From contig CAJXWA010000017.1 in NCBI GenBank assembly GCA_913062525.1, positions 1 to 32,587 on the forward strand: a stretch of DNA of 32,587 nucleotides, written 5' to 3'. Under the pieces are notes generated by a model. The model was not told the DNA's origin. It ran no database searches and saw only the letters and a list, made by a program, of their open reading frames with translations. This stretch comes from an uncultured Alphaproteobacteria bacterium (GTDB taxonomy: Bacteria > Pseudomonadota > Alphaproteobacteria > Sneathiellales > Sneathiellaceae). Shown one piece after another: positions 8,463-17,214 of this stretch (position 1 is the stretch's first letter; the number at the start of each line of letters is the position of its first letter). The position numbers and the translations under genes are program-made.

Positions 8463-10637
8463 TTAGTTAAAGGGCAATAATCGAATTTTAAATCCGATTG
8501 TTGTTGACGATTCCACATCGCGATCACTTGTGAAGTCTCTGACGGCTTCCAAAGAAAAGCCAAAACATTCATCTAGGTATTCTAATCCAATAACGCCTTG
8601 AATTGAGGCACCATTATTTTCAAGGTCACGGCGGTACGAGCCGTAAGTACTCCAGTAATCGGCGACCTTGACTTTACCTTCGAAATTAATTTCATGGCGG
8701 CTTTCAATTCCAACATCGATTTGATCATCTTTAATGTTCAAATAACCGGCAGTAAACCAATTGTTTTCATTCCCAACAGTTAGATCGAGTTCGTGTCGAG
8801 CAAAGCTTAAATCTTCGGCGTCAATACGGACACGTTGAGTGAATTTGAACATTTCACTGGGTTGAATTTCCAGTCGGGCAACATAATCCGATATTTGATC
8901 TTCTAAGCCACTACCTTCGCTAAATTCTGATTTATTGCTCTCGTACAAACTTTGTCCGACAAGGAGTGACGTATAACCGCCATTAGCACCATAAAAGCCA
9001 AAATTCACACCATAATTTAATCGCGCTCCTTCTTCAACTTGATCAAGTCCGGCATAGCGATTGGAGCCGAATAAGTTGGTGTCATCGAATTCAAAGCTCA
9101 AGCTGTCTTCATTTGGAGTGTTCTTACTACCAAAGGCTTCAGACCACACTCCTTCAATAATAGGCTCGATAGTTTGTCGAATGCTGCCAGCTTGTCTCAC
9201 AAACGGATAGCTCCATTTCAATGATAAAGAAGGAATTACCCGACCTGTAAATTCATCTGAGGTAGCACTTGTGGTATCATAGGGATCTGCAAGTTGATCA
9301 AAGGAGTAATATGCATCCCCGCGAAGAGAGGTCTCCAAGGTGAAAATCTGTCCAGAGGGAGATGTATATGGCAAATGCCAGCCAGCATTAGCGGAAATAC
9401 GGTTTGTATCTTGACCTTCTGTCCGAACAAGGCTCAACCCGTCTACATCGAAATTGAACCTGGATCCGAATTTATCTGGCTGCCCAACATAGGAATACTC
9501 TAGCCATCCAGGGACAAATGGTGTCGTTCCACTATCATCGTCGGCATCGAGGCCCTGAAACCCAATGGCGCTTATTCTTGCATAATTTCGATCACGTAGC
9601 GCTTCCACATAAGCCGTAGAAGTTAAAGAGTCCAGACTACTGATGTCGTATTTATTTAGATAGGTATCGGTCGATGTTGCAAAGAAATCAAATCCCCACT
9701 TCCAGTCTTCTCTGAACTCAAATTCACCAATGCCGCGGATATGCCCTTGGAATTCTTGATCGCCGGTCTTTATATTTGTGTCATCTCGTTCATCAACGTA
9801 TGTCAAAGACCCATCAAGTGTCATTTCGCCCGTCTCAAAAGCTTGCCGATATTCTGTAGCAAGCTGGACACCTTCATCTGTTGTGATGGTTGGGGTGATG
9901 GTCATGTCTTTTTCGTCAGAAATGACATAGTAGTATGGGATGGTTACCCCGTATCCCAAATTCGAAGAAGAAAACGCTGATGGCGCCAAAAATCCGCTGT
10001 CTCGATCTACGGTTGGGTCCGGATGGCTAAAATACGGGGTGTACAGGACCGGGACACCAAAAAACTCAAGAACAGCATTTTCGTATGTTATTGTTTTAGC
10101 GAGCTTATCATGCTCAACTTTTGATGATTTTATTTGCCAAAGAGGATCTGCGTTACGATCGGTCTCGCACAGGTTACAGGTGCTATATACAGCCTGATTC
10201 ATTACCGTTTTATTTTCGTCAACCCGAACAGCACTCTGCGCGGCTAATCTAGAATTATCGGTAAACAAAATGCGGATGTCCCGAATAGCTCCAGTTTTCA
10301 ATTCATTAACTAATTCAACGTCATTAGCGAAAAGAACGTCACCTGATGGTTCTAGCAAAACAACGTTCCCAACGGCTCGTATTTTGTCTTCAGCGACATT
10401 GTAAATAACATTGTCAGCTTTTAGTACTCGGTCTCCTTGGACAATTTCAACATGTCCGGCGGCCGTTACTGTCTCTGACGCCTTGTCGTACTTAATTTCA
10501 TCGGCTGTGAACAGAGATTGCGCGTTGAATTGGCCTGTGGAAGACGACGGTACAAGTGGTGCCGCAGCCTGCACGTTTTGCAGGGCAACAACTGTGAAAT
10601 AAGTTGATGCGAGTAAGGGGACTAGAAATCTACGCAT
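8463..10637 (-). CDS. lptD: LPS-assembly outer-membrane protein LptD
   Basis: Outer-membrane barrel that, with LptE, inserts LPS into the outer leaflet. The 724-residue protein has a signal peptide ending near VQA-AAP (about residue 24), an OstA/LptA-like periplasmic jellyroll (about 40-140, with DEIKYDKASETVTAAGHVEI), then a long barrel domain rich in alternating aromatic strands, ending in the typical terminal strand TTIGFKIRLLPFN. Cys154 and Cys157 (TCNLC) and Cys691 (DECFGF) are available for the disulfides that link the periplasmic domain to the barrel. Length is normal for alphaproteobacteria. It starts three bases after the lptG stop, so coupling is likely. No lptE is seen in the window. 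Confidence 0.96.
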   Translation of the reverse strand: MRRFLVPLLASTYFTVVALQNVQAAAPLVPSSSTGQFNAQSLFTADEIKYDKASETVTAAGHVEIVQGDRVLKADNVIYNVAEDKIRAVGNVVLLEPSGDVLFANDVELVNELKTGAIRDIRILFTDNSRLAAQSAVRVDENKTVMNQAVYSTCNLCETDRNADPLWQIKSSKVEHDKLAKTITYENAVLEFFGVPVLYTPYFSHPDPTVDRDSGFLAPSAFSSSNLGYGVTIPYYYVISDEKDMTITPTITTDEGVQLATEYRQAFETGEMTLDGSLTYVDERDDTNIKTGDQEFQGHIRGIGEFEFREDWKWGFDFFATSTDTYLNKYDISSLDSLTSTAYVEALRDRNYARISAIGFQGLDADDDSGTTPFVPGWLEYSYVGQPDKFGSRFNFDVDGLSLVRTEGQDTNRISANAGWHLPYTSPSGQIFTLETSLRGDAYYSFDQLADPYDTTSATSDEFTGRVIPSLSLKWSYPFVRQAGSIRQTIEPIIEGVWSEAFGSKNTPNEDSLSFEFDDTNLFGSNRYAGLDQVEEGARLNYGVNFGFYGANGGYTSLLVGQSLYESNKSEFSEGSGLEDQISDYVARLEIQPSEMFKFTQRVRIDAEDLSFARHELDLTVGNENNWFTAGYLNIKDDQIDVGIESRHEINFEGKVKVADYWSTYGSYRRDLENNGASIQGVIGLEYLDECFGFSLEAVRDFTSDRDVESSTTIGFKIRLLPFN

Positions 10638-10640
10638 AAT

Positions 10641-11735
10641 CTAGCCATCCTCTAAATGGAACATCATCGAAAGACCAAGAAGAGTGATGGCGATTGCGGG
10701 TGTCCATGCAGCCATGAGGACAGGTAACGTTCCTGCCAACCCTAAAGCTAATATGATATCTGTAAAGAAGTAGAACACAAATCCGGATGCAATCCCTGAC
10801 AAAATTAACAAACCTGCTCGCCCTCTTCTTGTTGCCCGTAAACTGAAGGTTGCTGCAACTAGAACCATAGCAAGTAGCAAAACAGGTCCGGCAATCAGAC
10901 TATGCCAGTATATACGATGTTTAAGTGCTGAAAAGCCTGCTTCTTCCAAAGTTTTAATAAATCCTGGCAGGTCCCAAATCGACAGATTTTTGGGAGGTGC
11001 AAAGCTTTCTTGAATTTGGGAGACAGTTAAACTGGTTTCCAGCTGTAAAGTGTCAAGAAAAGTTCCTGGTAGCTCTGGGCTGGTTAGGAGGACATCTTTT
11101 AAATCCCAATAGCCTTTATTGAGTTTCGCATGGGAGGCTTCAATGCGGCCAACAAACTGCTCATTAGTGTCATATTGAAAAATAATTACATCAGTTAAAT
11201 CGATACCTTGGTTGATTGCACCAAGGGCATGAATGACGAACAAGCCGTCTTCATCAACTTGTCGCAACCAAAGGTTTTCTGAGGAAAGTTGAAGTATGTT
11301 TGTCTTCTTTTCAAAATATTTATTTTCCAACTGCGCTGCATGGGTCTCCATCGCAGCAGCAATTGGGTTGATAACCGTCAATATGAAAATACCGCCAAAA
11401 AAAGCGATGGCTAATGACGGCATCAAAAACAGCCAAGCAGACACACCAGACGCTCTAATCACAGTCAATTCACTGCTTCTGGACATTCTGAAGAACGTCA
11501 GCATTCCCCCAAATAAAGCAATAAACGGGAGTAGTTTTTGCGACAAAGTGGGGAGGCGCATCAACGTCATTTGAAGCATAAGGAAGATTGTTACATTTTC
11601 CTTGTCCGCGGATTTACGGAGCAGTTCGATGAAATCCACTAGAAAAATGATAGAAACTAGAGCGGCAAATATTATGCCCACATTGCGCAAAAATTGCTTA
11701 CCAAGATAAATGGATAGAGTTCCCCAGAGTTTCAT
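10641..11735 (-). CDS. lptG: LPS export ABC transporter permease LptG
   Basis: One of two inner-membrane permeases that, with the LptB ATPase, extract LPS and pass it to LptC. The 364-residue protein has three N-terminal membrane segments (about 15-38, 55-78, 99-125), a periplasmic jellyroll, and three C-terminal segments (about 275-297, 305-328, 334-356). The family-typical MSRSSELTVIRASGVSAW loop and the NLSIWDLPGFI stretch are present. The ATG overlaps the lptF stop in an ATGA junction (11732-11735), and lptD follows after three bases. lptB and lptC are not in the window, which is usual because they sit near lptA elsewhere. Confidence 0.95.
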   Translation of the reverse strand: MKLWGTLSIYLGKQFLRNVGIIFAALVSIIFLVDFIELLRKSADKENVTIFLMLQMTLMRLPTLSQKLLPFIALFGGMLTFFRMSRSSELTVIRASGVSAWLFLMPSLAIAFFGGIFILTVINPIAAAMETHAAQLENKYFEKKTNILQLSSENLWLRQVDEDGLFVIHALGAINQGIDLTDVIIFQYDTNEQFVGRIEASHAKLNKGYWDLKDVLLTSPELPGTFLDTLQLETSLTVSQIQESFAPPKNLSIWDLPGFIKTLEEAGFSALKHRIYWHSLIAGPVLLLAMVLVAATFSLRATRRGRAGLLILSGIASGFVFYFFTDIILALGLAGTLPVLMAAWTPAIAITLLGLSMMFHLEDG

Positions 11736-12865
11736 TTAGAGCCCTCAGATAGAGGCCTTGAGGCACTCAGTTTTTTGAAGGGATTTGTGAATTTTCCGTC
11801 CGATGTAAATCTTGCTGCAATAGCAGTCGCTATAAATGGAACAACATAAAGAAACGGTATAAGTTGAGGGCTGGAGTTTACGAGGCTGAATAATGCCATA
11901 GCTCCAATGAGTAATCCTACTCCCGATACCCCTGCGATCATGAGATTTTTTGCACGGCCCCGACGTGAGAATTCACCGCTGAGGACACCCGCAATAGCAA
12001 TATAGACCAACGCAAATGCGTAAAGTGGAAGTATAAGTCTCGTGTGTAGCTCTTTTCGGAGTTTACCCGCATTCTTGCGGTTGATTTCAGAATCTTCCGG
12101 CCAGACAAGTTCGCTGAAATACCGGGCTTCAGGTTTGAGCCAAAAAGCAGTCTTCTTTTTTTCAAACTGACTAATATCCAAGGTATAATTATCGAAATAA
12201 AGAATACTGAGCTTGGCTTGATCTTTACGAACTTCTTGAAGGTTACCATTTTTCATAACGAAACGTGGTCCGTCTCGTGTTGTAATGAATGCACCTTCTT
12301 GCGCCATATAAGTGACGGGTTTTTCAAGGTTTCGTTCATCATGCACAAGGATGCCAATGAGTTTCCCCGATTGGGTTTTTTCACGAATATAGACCGTTAC
12401 ACTTTTTGAGAGAGAGTTGAAAACACCTTCTCTCAAGACAACAGATGCCAAGCTTTCACGCCATTCATGCCGGAGCTCTTTCACTGTACGGATTCCGTAG
12501 GGGGTCAGGAAAAAACCAAACGCATATAGCAAAATAGAAACGATAAGTGCGAGGTACAGTGCAGGTTTTGCGAGAGCCCATTTACTCAAACCCGCCGACC
12601 ACATAACGACGAGTTCAGATTCAGTATATAAGCGGTTAAAAGCAAATAGCGTTCCGAAAAACAGGCCGAGTAGGAGCGTGTATTTTAGAATTCCGGGAAT
12701 AAGAAGAACGGTTAAATACAAAAATGTACTAATGGGTAAACCACTGATCAACTTCTCTACAAATTGCAGAGTTTGGGATAGCCAAATTATACCGGTCATG
12801 GCGAAGGTGATAAATGCCATCGGCCCCAGTATTTGCGTAATTATGTACCCGTTAATCTTTTTCAT
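11732..12865 (-). CDS. lptF: LPS export ABC transporter permease LptF
   Basis: Partner permease of LptG in LPS extraction from the inner membrane. From ATG 12865 the protein is 377 residues, beginning MKKINGYIITQILGPMAF. It has membrane segments at about 15-33, 46-76 and 97-120, a periplasmic domain, and three more segments at the C-terminus. The loop NRLYTESELVVMWSAGLS is characteristic of LptF/LptG. The frame is open upstream to an ATG at 12910, but those 15 residues (with PCFNQY) do not resemble LptF N-termini, so the inner start is chosen; neither start has a clear ribosome site. First gene of the lptF-lptG-lptD-surA-pdxA-rsmA run. Confidence 0.93.
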   Translation of the reverse strand: MKKINGYIITQILGPMAFITFAMTGIIWLSQTLQFVEKLISGLPISTFLYLTVLLIPGILKYTLLLGLFFGTLFAFNRLYTESELVVMWSAGLSKWALAKPALYLALIVSILLYAFGFFLTPYGIRTVKELRHEWRESLASVVLREGVFNSLSKSVTVYIREKTQSGKLIGILVHDERNLEKPVTYMAQEGAFITTRDGPRFVMKNGNLQEVRKDQAKLSILYFDNYTLDISQFEKKKTAFWLKPEARYFSELVWPEDSEINRKNAGKLRKELHTRLILPLYAFALVYIAIAGVLSGEFSRRGRAKNLMIAGVSGVGLLIGAMALFSLVNSSPQLIPFLYVVPFIATAIAARFTSDGKFTNPFKKLSASRPLSEGSK

Positions 12866-13170
12866 GGCTGCAGTATACTGATTGAAACAAGGAGCGCTAT
12901 AAAGAAGCATAAAAATGGTATAAAAAAGGCAGTGTTAGAGCCTTTTTTGCATAAGAGATTTAATGGAATAATCATGATTACTTAGTGAATAGTAATTCCC
13001 TTAGTTGCCTGGATTGCGATTTGGGCAAATTTATATTGCTCGGAGTAGAGCTTCGGTGCGTGTGACGCAAATGTTCGCAGTTGTTTATTGCTACTCTTAG
13101 CTGCGTAAGGTATTCAAGAGAGTATATAGAACCCTTCGAGGCGTTAATTTACAACAATCAGGTGCCAATC
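12866..13170. promoter_or_regulatory. Divergent lptF/pepA intergenic region
   Basis: About 305 bases without a supported gene once the lptF and pepA starts are corrected. It must hold promoters for both directions. For pepA a weak candidate is TTGCTA (13088-13093), 17 bases, TATTCA (13111-13116). I could not settle an lptF promoter. It also contains a terminator-like hairpin (12922-12948) and a 12-base palindrome, TAATCATGATTA (12969-12980). The frame of pepA stays open back to 13081, but that stretch does not look like protein. No RNA gene was recognised. Confidence 0.55.
12922..12948. terminator. Terminator-like hairpin in the lptF leader region
   Basis: AAAAAAGGC (12922-12930) and GCCTTTTTT (12940-12948) form a perfect nine-base-pair stem with a nine-base loop and a T run on either strand. 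Only three of the pairs are G-C, so it is weak as an intrinsic terminator. On the minus strand it would lie in the lptF leader, 57 bases before the lptF ATG, where it could act as an attenuator. Confidence 0.4.
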
Positions 13171-14676
13171 ATGAAATTCGCTTTTTCTGAAATATCCCTT
13201 CCAAAGCGTGGCTCGCTCGCCGTTTTGGTCTTTGCGGATAATACGTTATCCCCTATGGCTCAGGATGTGGATGACATCACTGGTGGTGTTTTAACACGCG
13301 CGCTTGAGACAAGCCGGTTTAAGGGTAAAAAGGGAGATTTGTTAGAAATTTTGGCCCCTCAAGACATGGATGTATCCCGTGTAATACTTGTTGGTGTCGG
13401 TGAACCTGAAGATTTGAAATTGGTCGATTTTGAAAATCTCGGCGGAAGTCTCGTACGTAAACTCAATACGTCAGGCGCGAGAAATGTAACGGTTATTCTT
13501 GACGGGCTGGAAAGTAACGATTTACGAGACAATGAAGCGGCGGCACATATTACATTTGGCGCTAAACTTGGATCGTACAGGTTCAATAAATATAAAACCG
13601 ACGAAGACGATGCAAGTGAACCTTCACTTCTGAGAATGACGGTTGCCTGTAAAGCATCTAGCGGTGCCCGGAAATTATTTACAGATTTAGAAGCAATTGC
13701 AGAAGGTGTTTTCCTGACGCGTGACCTCGTGAGTGAACCTGCAAATACGCTTTTTCCTGAAAGTTTTGCTGATAAATGCCGTGAGCTTTCTGCTCTGGGT
13801 GTGGACGTGGAAATTCTGGATGAAGATAAAATGGAGCGCCTTGGAATGGGAGCTCTCCTTGGTGTCGGTCAAGGGTCAGTTCGTGAAAGCCGGATGGCAA
13901 TTATGCACTGGAATGGCGCACCAAACAAAAAATCTAAAAACCCAATCGCATTTGTTGGTAAAGGCGTTTGTTTTGATACTGGTGGTATCTCATTGAAACC
14001 AGGCCCTGGTATGGAAGAAATGAAATGGGATATGGGTGGAGCAGGGACGGTTACTGGCCTGATGAAAGCACTGGCGGGGCGTAAGGCAAAAGCCAACGTC
14101 GTCGGCGTTATCGGCTTGGTTGAAAATATGCCAGACGGGAATGCGCAGCGTCCCGGTGATATTGTGACGTCAATGTCTGGTCAGACAATTGAGATTTTAA
14201 ATACTGATGCGGAAGGACGGCTCGTATTAGCTGATGCTCTTTGGTATACTCAGGATCGGTTTAAACCAGAATTGATGATCGACTTGGCAACACTTACAGG
14301 TGCAATCATTATTGCGCTTGGCCATGAAAACGCCGGTTTGTTTTCAAATGATGATGATCTAGCAGATCAGATTTTCGATGCGGGTAAAACAGTTGGCGAA
14401 GGTGTTTGGCGTCTGCCGATGCAACCAGAATACGCGAAACAGGTGAAGTCGCCGATCGCAGATTTTCAAAATATTGGAACTGGCGGGCGCGGTGCAGGGT
14501 CAATTGTCGCTGCAGAGTTTTTGAAGAAATTCGTAAACGATACGCCATGGGCCCATCTCGATATAGCCGGTATGGCTTGGTCTAAGAAAGATACGGCGAT
14601 CGTGCCAAAGGGCGGTACAGGTTATGGCGTTCGTCTCTTGGATCAATTCATTCGTAAACATCACGAAGGAAAGTAA
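13171..14676 (+). CDS. pepA: Leucyl aminopeptidase (M17)
   Basis: Cytoplasmic two-metal aminopeptidase removing N-terminal residues from peptides; the E. coli protein also binds DNA in Xer recombination and carAB control. From ATG 13171 the protein is 501 residues, the usual size. All active-site residues are present: Lys264, Asp269 and Lys276 in GKGVCFDTGGISLKP, Asp287 in WDMGGAG, and Asp346, Glu348 and Arg350 in the signature NTDAEGRLVLADAL. These are exactly six less than the E. coli numbers. The frame is open for 30 codons upstream to TTG 13081, but ATG 13171 has aggtg at a good distance and begins MKFAFSEI like a normal PepA. holC follows after eight bases, a conserved pepA-holC pairing. 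Confidence 0.96.
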   Translation: MKFAFSEISLPKRGSLAVLVFADNTLSPMAQDVDDITGGVLTRALETSRFKGKKGDLLEILAPQDMDVSRVILVGVGEPEDLKLVDFENLGGSLVRKLNTSGARNVTVILDGLESNDLRDNEAAAHITFGAKLGSYRFNKYKTDEDDASEPSLLRMTVACKASSGARKLFTDLEAIAEGVFLTRDLVSEPANTLFPESFADKCRELSALGVDVEILDEDKMERLGMGALLGVGQGSVRESRMAIMHWNGAPNKKSKNPIAFVGKGVCFDTGGISLKPGPGMEEMKWDMGGAGTVTGLMKALAGRKAKANVVGVIGLVENMPDGNAQRPGDIVTSMSGQTIEILNTDAEGRLVLADALWYTQDRFKPELMIDLATLTGAIIIALGHENAGLFSNDDDLADQIFDAGKTVGEGVWRLPMQPEYAKQVKSPIADFQNIGTGGRGAGSIVAAEFLKKFVNDTPWAHLDIAGMAWSKKDTAIVPKGGTGYGVRLLDQFIRKHHEGK

Positions 14677-14684
14677 GTCCTTAA

Positions 14685-15134
14685 ATGACGGAAGTCAGTT
14701 TCTATCATCTGCAAGCTCAACCGCTTGATCAGGCCCTGCCTCGTCTCCTTGAAAAAGTAGACGAGCGCGGCATGCGGGCGCTTATCCGGCTGAAAGAGAG
14801 TGAACTGATGATGCGTTTAAATGAGGCTCTCTGGACTTTTTCGGGCCCCTCGTTTCTTGCCCATTCAACCGATCAAGGTGACCAAGCTGAAGATCAGCCA
14901 TTATTGCTGACTACTCAACAGGCGGGTAACGCAAATAAAGCGACAGTTTTAGTTTTGCTGGAAGATAGCGCTGCTGCTGATATCGCAGATTTCGATCGTT
15001 GCCTATATATGTTTGATGGCAACGATCCTCAAAATCTGCAAGCAGCACGGCAGCGCTGGAAAGACTTAAAAGCCGAAGGTGTTGATGTTACCTATTGGCA
15101 GCAAGAAGCCGGAGGCTGGAAAAAGAAAGCATAA
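14685..15134 (+). CDS. holC: DNA polymerase III chi subunit
   Basis: Chi links the clamp loader to single-strand binding protein at the replication fork. The 149-residue protein has the family start EVSFYHLQAQPLDQALPRLLEK, the middle LNEALWTFSGPSFLAHS, and the end DLKAEGVDVTYWQQEAGGW, all typical of HolC. It starts eight bases after the pepA stop and is almost surely cotranscribed. The gene ends 14 bases from the end of the ABC-F gene on the other strand, and no intrinsic terminator is visible between them. No psi subunit (holD) gene is seen, as expected for alphaproteobacteria. Confidence 0.93.
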   Translation: MTEVSFYHLQAQPLDQALPRLLEKVDERGMRALIRLKESELMMRLNEALWTFSGPSFLAHSTDQGDQAEDQPLLLTTQQAGNANKATVLVLLEDSAAADIADFDRCLYMFDGNDPQNLQAARQRWKDLKAEGVDVTYWQQEAGGWKKKA

Positions 15135-15148
15135 TCACTTTCTTTTCC

Positions 15149-17065
15149 TTATGTGTTCTCAAGTGCTTCTAACTCTTCAAGGCCGCGCATCCAGATTTCT
15201 TCAGCAGCTTGTTTTTGTGTTTTTAGCTTTCCAATTTCGGCACTGAGCTTTGCTTGGAATTCTGGCCCTTTATTATAAGTATCTGGTGCGCCAAGGGTTC
15301 GTTCTAAGTTAGAAATTTCTTGTTCTAAGCTCTGAACATTCTTCTCTAACTTGTTGATTTCTTTTTTCTTAGGAGAAAGTGCAGCGCGAGCTGCGGCACG
15401 AGCTTTACGGGCTTCTTTCCCGTTAAGTCTAGGTTTTTTCTTAGCGCCATCAGCATCCGAAGACGCTGCTTGAGTGTCTTTTTTACCAGTGGCACCCGCA
15501 CGGGCTTGTTCCATTACCAACTTTTTATAGTCATTGATGTCACCGTCATAAGTAGAGACGGTTCCGTCAGATACCAGCCAAAGAGTATCGGCAACCAAAC
15601 TCACCAAATGAGGGTCATGGCTAATAAGCAGAACAGCGCCATCATAATCGTTCAAGCCCTGTACAAGTGCCTCTCGCGCATCAACATCCAAATGGTTGGT
15701 GGGCTCATCAAGGATGAGTAAATGCGGTTTGTCGATGGAAAGCAGACAGAAGGTTAAGCGAGATTTTTCGCCGCCTGACAATTGCCTCACTGGGACATCT
15801 GATTTTTCTTTTGAAAACCCAAACTGTCCAAGTTTCGATCGCACCTGAGATTCAGACGCTTTTCCGAGCTTTTCCTGTAAATGCTGAAAGGCATTTTCGT
15901 CAGGGTTCATTTCATCAAGTTGGTGCTGCGCAAAAAAGCCGATTTTCAATTTTGACGATTTCTGCATGTGGCCGGATTGGCGCTCCAGGCGACCAGCGAG
16001 CAATTTCGCAAAAGTTGATTTGCCGTTTCCGTTCGGTCCGAGCAAGGCGATACGATCATCCATATCTATGCGAAGATTCAGTCTTTGTAGGACTGGTTTG
16101 TCTGTTGCGTACCCTGCGGTACAGTTTTCCATAGCAATGATCGGTGATGATAACGGGGTGGGCGCCGGAAATGCGAAATTAACTGTATACTCTTCCATCA
16201 TGGAAGCGATCGGTTTCATCTTTTCTAGCATTTTAACACGGCTTTGTGCCTGGCGGGCTTTAGAGGCTTTTGCTTTAAAGCGGTCTACAAAGGACTGTAG
16301 ATGTTGTCTTTGCAAATCTTGTTTCTTCGCCATAGAGGCATTTTGGGCTAATCGTTCAGCCCGTGTTTTTTCGAAGAAATCGTAATTGCCTGTATATTTA
16401 ATTAGCCCTTTATTTTCCAGATGGATAATAGAGGTCGCCACGTTATTGAGTAGATCGCGGTCATGGCTGACAATGATCAGCGTTTGTGGATAATTCCGAA
16501 GAAAACTTTCAAGCCACAAGGTTGCTTCGAGGTCGAGATAGTTGCTCGGCTCATCGAGGAGCAGTAGGTCAGGATTTGAGAACAATGTCCCCGCAAGACC
16601 GACACGCGTCCGCCAGCCCCCTGAGAAAGAGGAGCAGGGGCGCTTCTGTGCGTCATGGTCAAAGCCGAGGCCGGACAGAATTTTGGCGGCTCTGCTTTCG
16701 GCCGTATGCGCACCAATATCGGCAAGCCGAGTATGAATATCCGCAATTCGCATGGGATCATCGGCTGTTTCAGCTTCGGTGAGCAGCGCACTCCGTTCCA
16801 GATCTGCAGCTAGAACGTTTTCCAGCAAACTTTCAGTGCCCGACGGTGCTTCTTGGGGGAGAACCCCGAGGCGAGCACCGTTGCGCAGCCGGATACTACC
16901 ACTGTCATTCTGAATCTCACCAATGATGAGTTTCAGGAGTGTAGATTTGCCTGTTCCGTTTCTGCCGATAAGGCCAACTTTATGTCCAGGAGGAATATGG
17001 GCACTGGCATCTTCTAATAGGATACGGCCCGCGACGCGGTATGTGATTTCTTTAATATGTAACAT
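15149..17065 (-). CDS. ABC-F family ATPase (YheS/Uup-like)
   Basis: Soluble protein with two ATP-binding cassettes and no membrane segments, the mark of the ABC-F group that acts on ribosomes. The 638-residue protein has Walker A GRNGTGKST (34-42), signature SFSGGWRTRVGLAG and Walker B LLLLDEPSNYLD in the first half. The second half has GPNGNGKST, LSGGEKSRL and LLILDEPTNHLD. A helical linker rich in Lys/Arg/Gln joins them, and a C-terminal coiled coil (KKKEINKLEKNVQSLEQEI) follows a lysine/alanine-rich stretch. The ATG follows tagagg at eight bases. Overall layout is closest to YheS; Uup is the other possibility, so no symbol is given. It is transcribed alone, convergent with holC and divergent from ndk. 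Confidence 0.92.
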   Translation of the reverse strand: MLHIKEITYRVAGRILLEDASAHIPPGHKVGLIGRNGTGKSTLLKLIIGEIQNDSGSIRLRNGARLGVLPQEAPSGTESLLENVLAADLERSALLTEAETADDPMRIADIHTRLADIGAHTAESRAAKILSGLGFDHDAQKRPCSSFSGGWRTRVGLAGTLFSNPDLLLLDEPSNYLDLEATLWLESFLRNYPQTLIIVSHDRDLLNNVATSIIHLENKGLIKYTGNYDFFEKTRAERLAQNASMAKKQDLQRQHLQSFVDRFKAKASKARQAQSRVKMLEKMKPIASMMEEYTVNFAFPAPTPLSSPIIAMENCTAGYATDKPVLQRLNLRIDMDDRIALLGPNGNGKSTFAKLLAGRLERQSGHMQKSSKLKIGFFAQHQLDEMNPDENAFQHLQEKLGKASESQVRSKLGQFGFSKEKSDVPVRQLSGGEKSRLTFCLLSIDKPHLLILDEPTNHLDVDAREALVQGLNDYDGAVLLISHDPHLVSLVADTLWLVSDGTVSTYDGDINDYKKLVMEQARAGATGKKDTQAASSDADGAKKKPRLNGKEARKARAAARAALSPKKKEINKLEKNVQSLEQEISNLERTLGAPDTYNKGPEFQAKLSAEIGKLKTQKQAAEEIWMRGLEELEALENT

Positions 17066-17141
17066 GGGGGCAACCTCTATAGGTTTTTATCGCTGGGAAC
17101 AATAAAATACGAGCTCATTTCAGAAAAAAGCGGTAAATCAG

Positions 17142-17170
17142 TTGCAGCCTGCCTCGAGGACAGCTATAAG
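17142..17170 (+). promoter_or_regulatory. Candidate sigma-70-type promoter for ndk
   Basis: TTGCAG (17142-17147) and TATAAG (17165-17170) are exactly 17 bases apart, about 45 bases before the ndk ATG. The -10 matches five of six consensus bases and the -35 three of six. It is the clearest promoter-like pair in the window. Confidence 0.5.
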
Positions 17171-17214
17171 GCGCGCAAATATCTTTTCATCCTAACATAA
17201 CCAGAGTGATCACA

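Noticed and set aside
15966-16385. Open frame of about 140 codons on the plus strand
   Set aside because: Antisense to the ABC-F gene, without any family motif or ribosome site of note.
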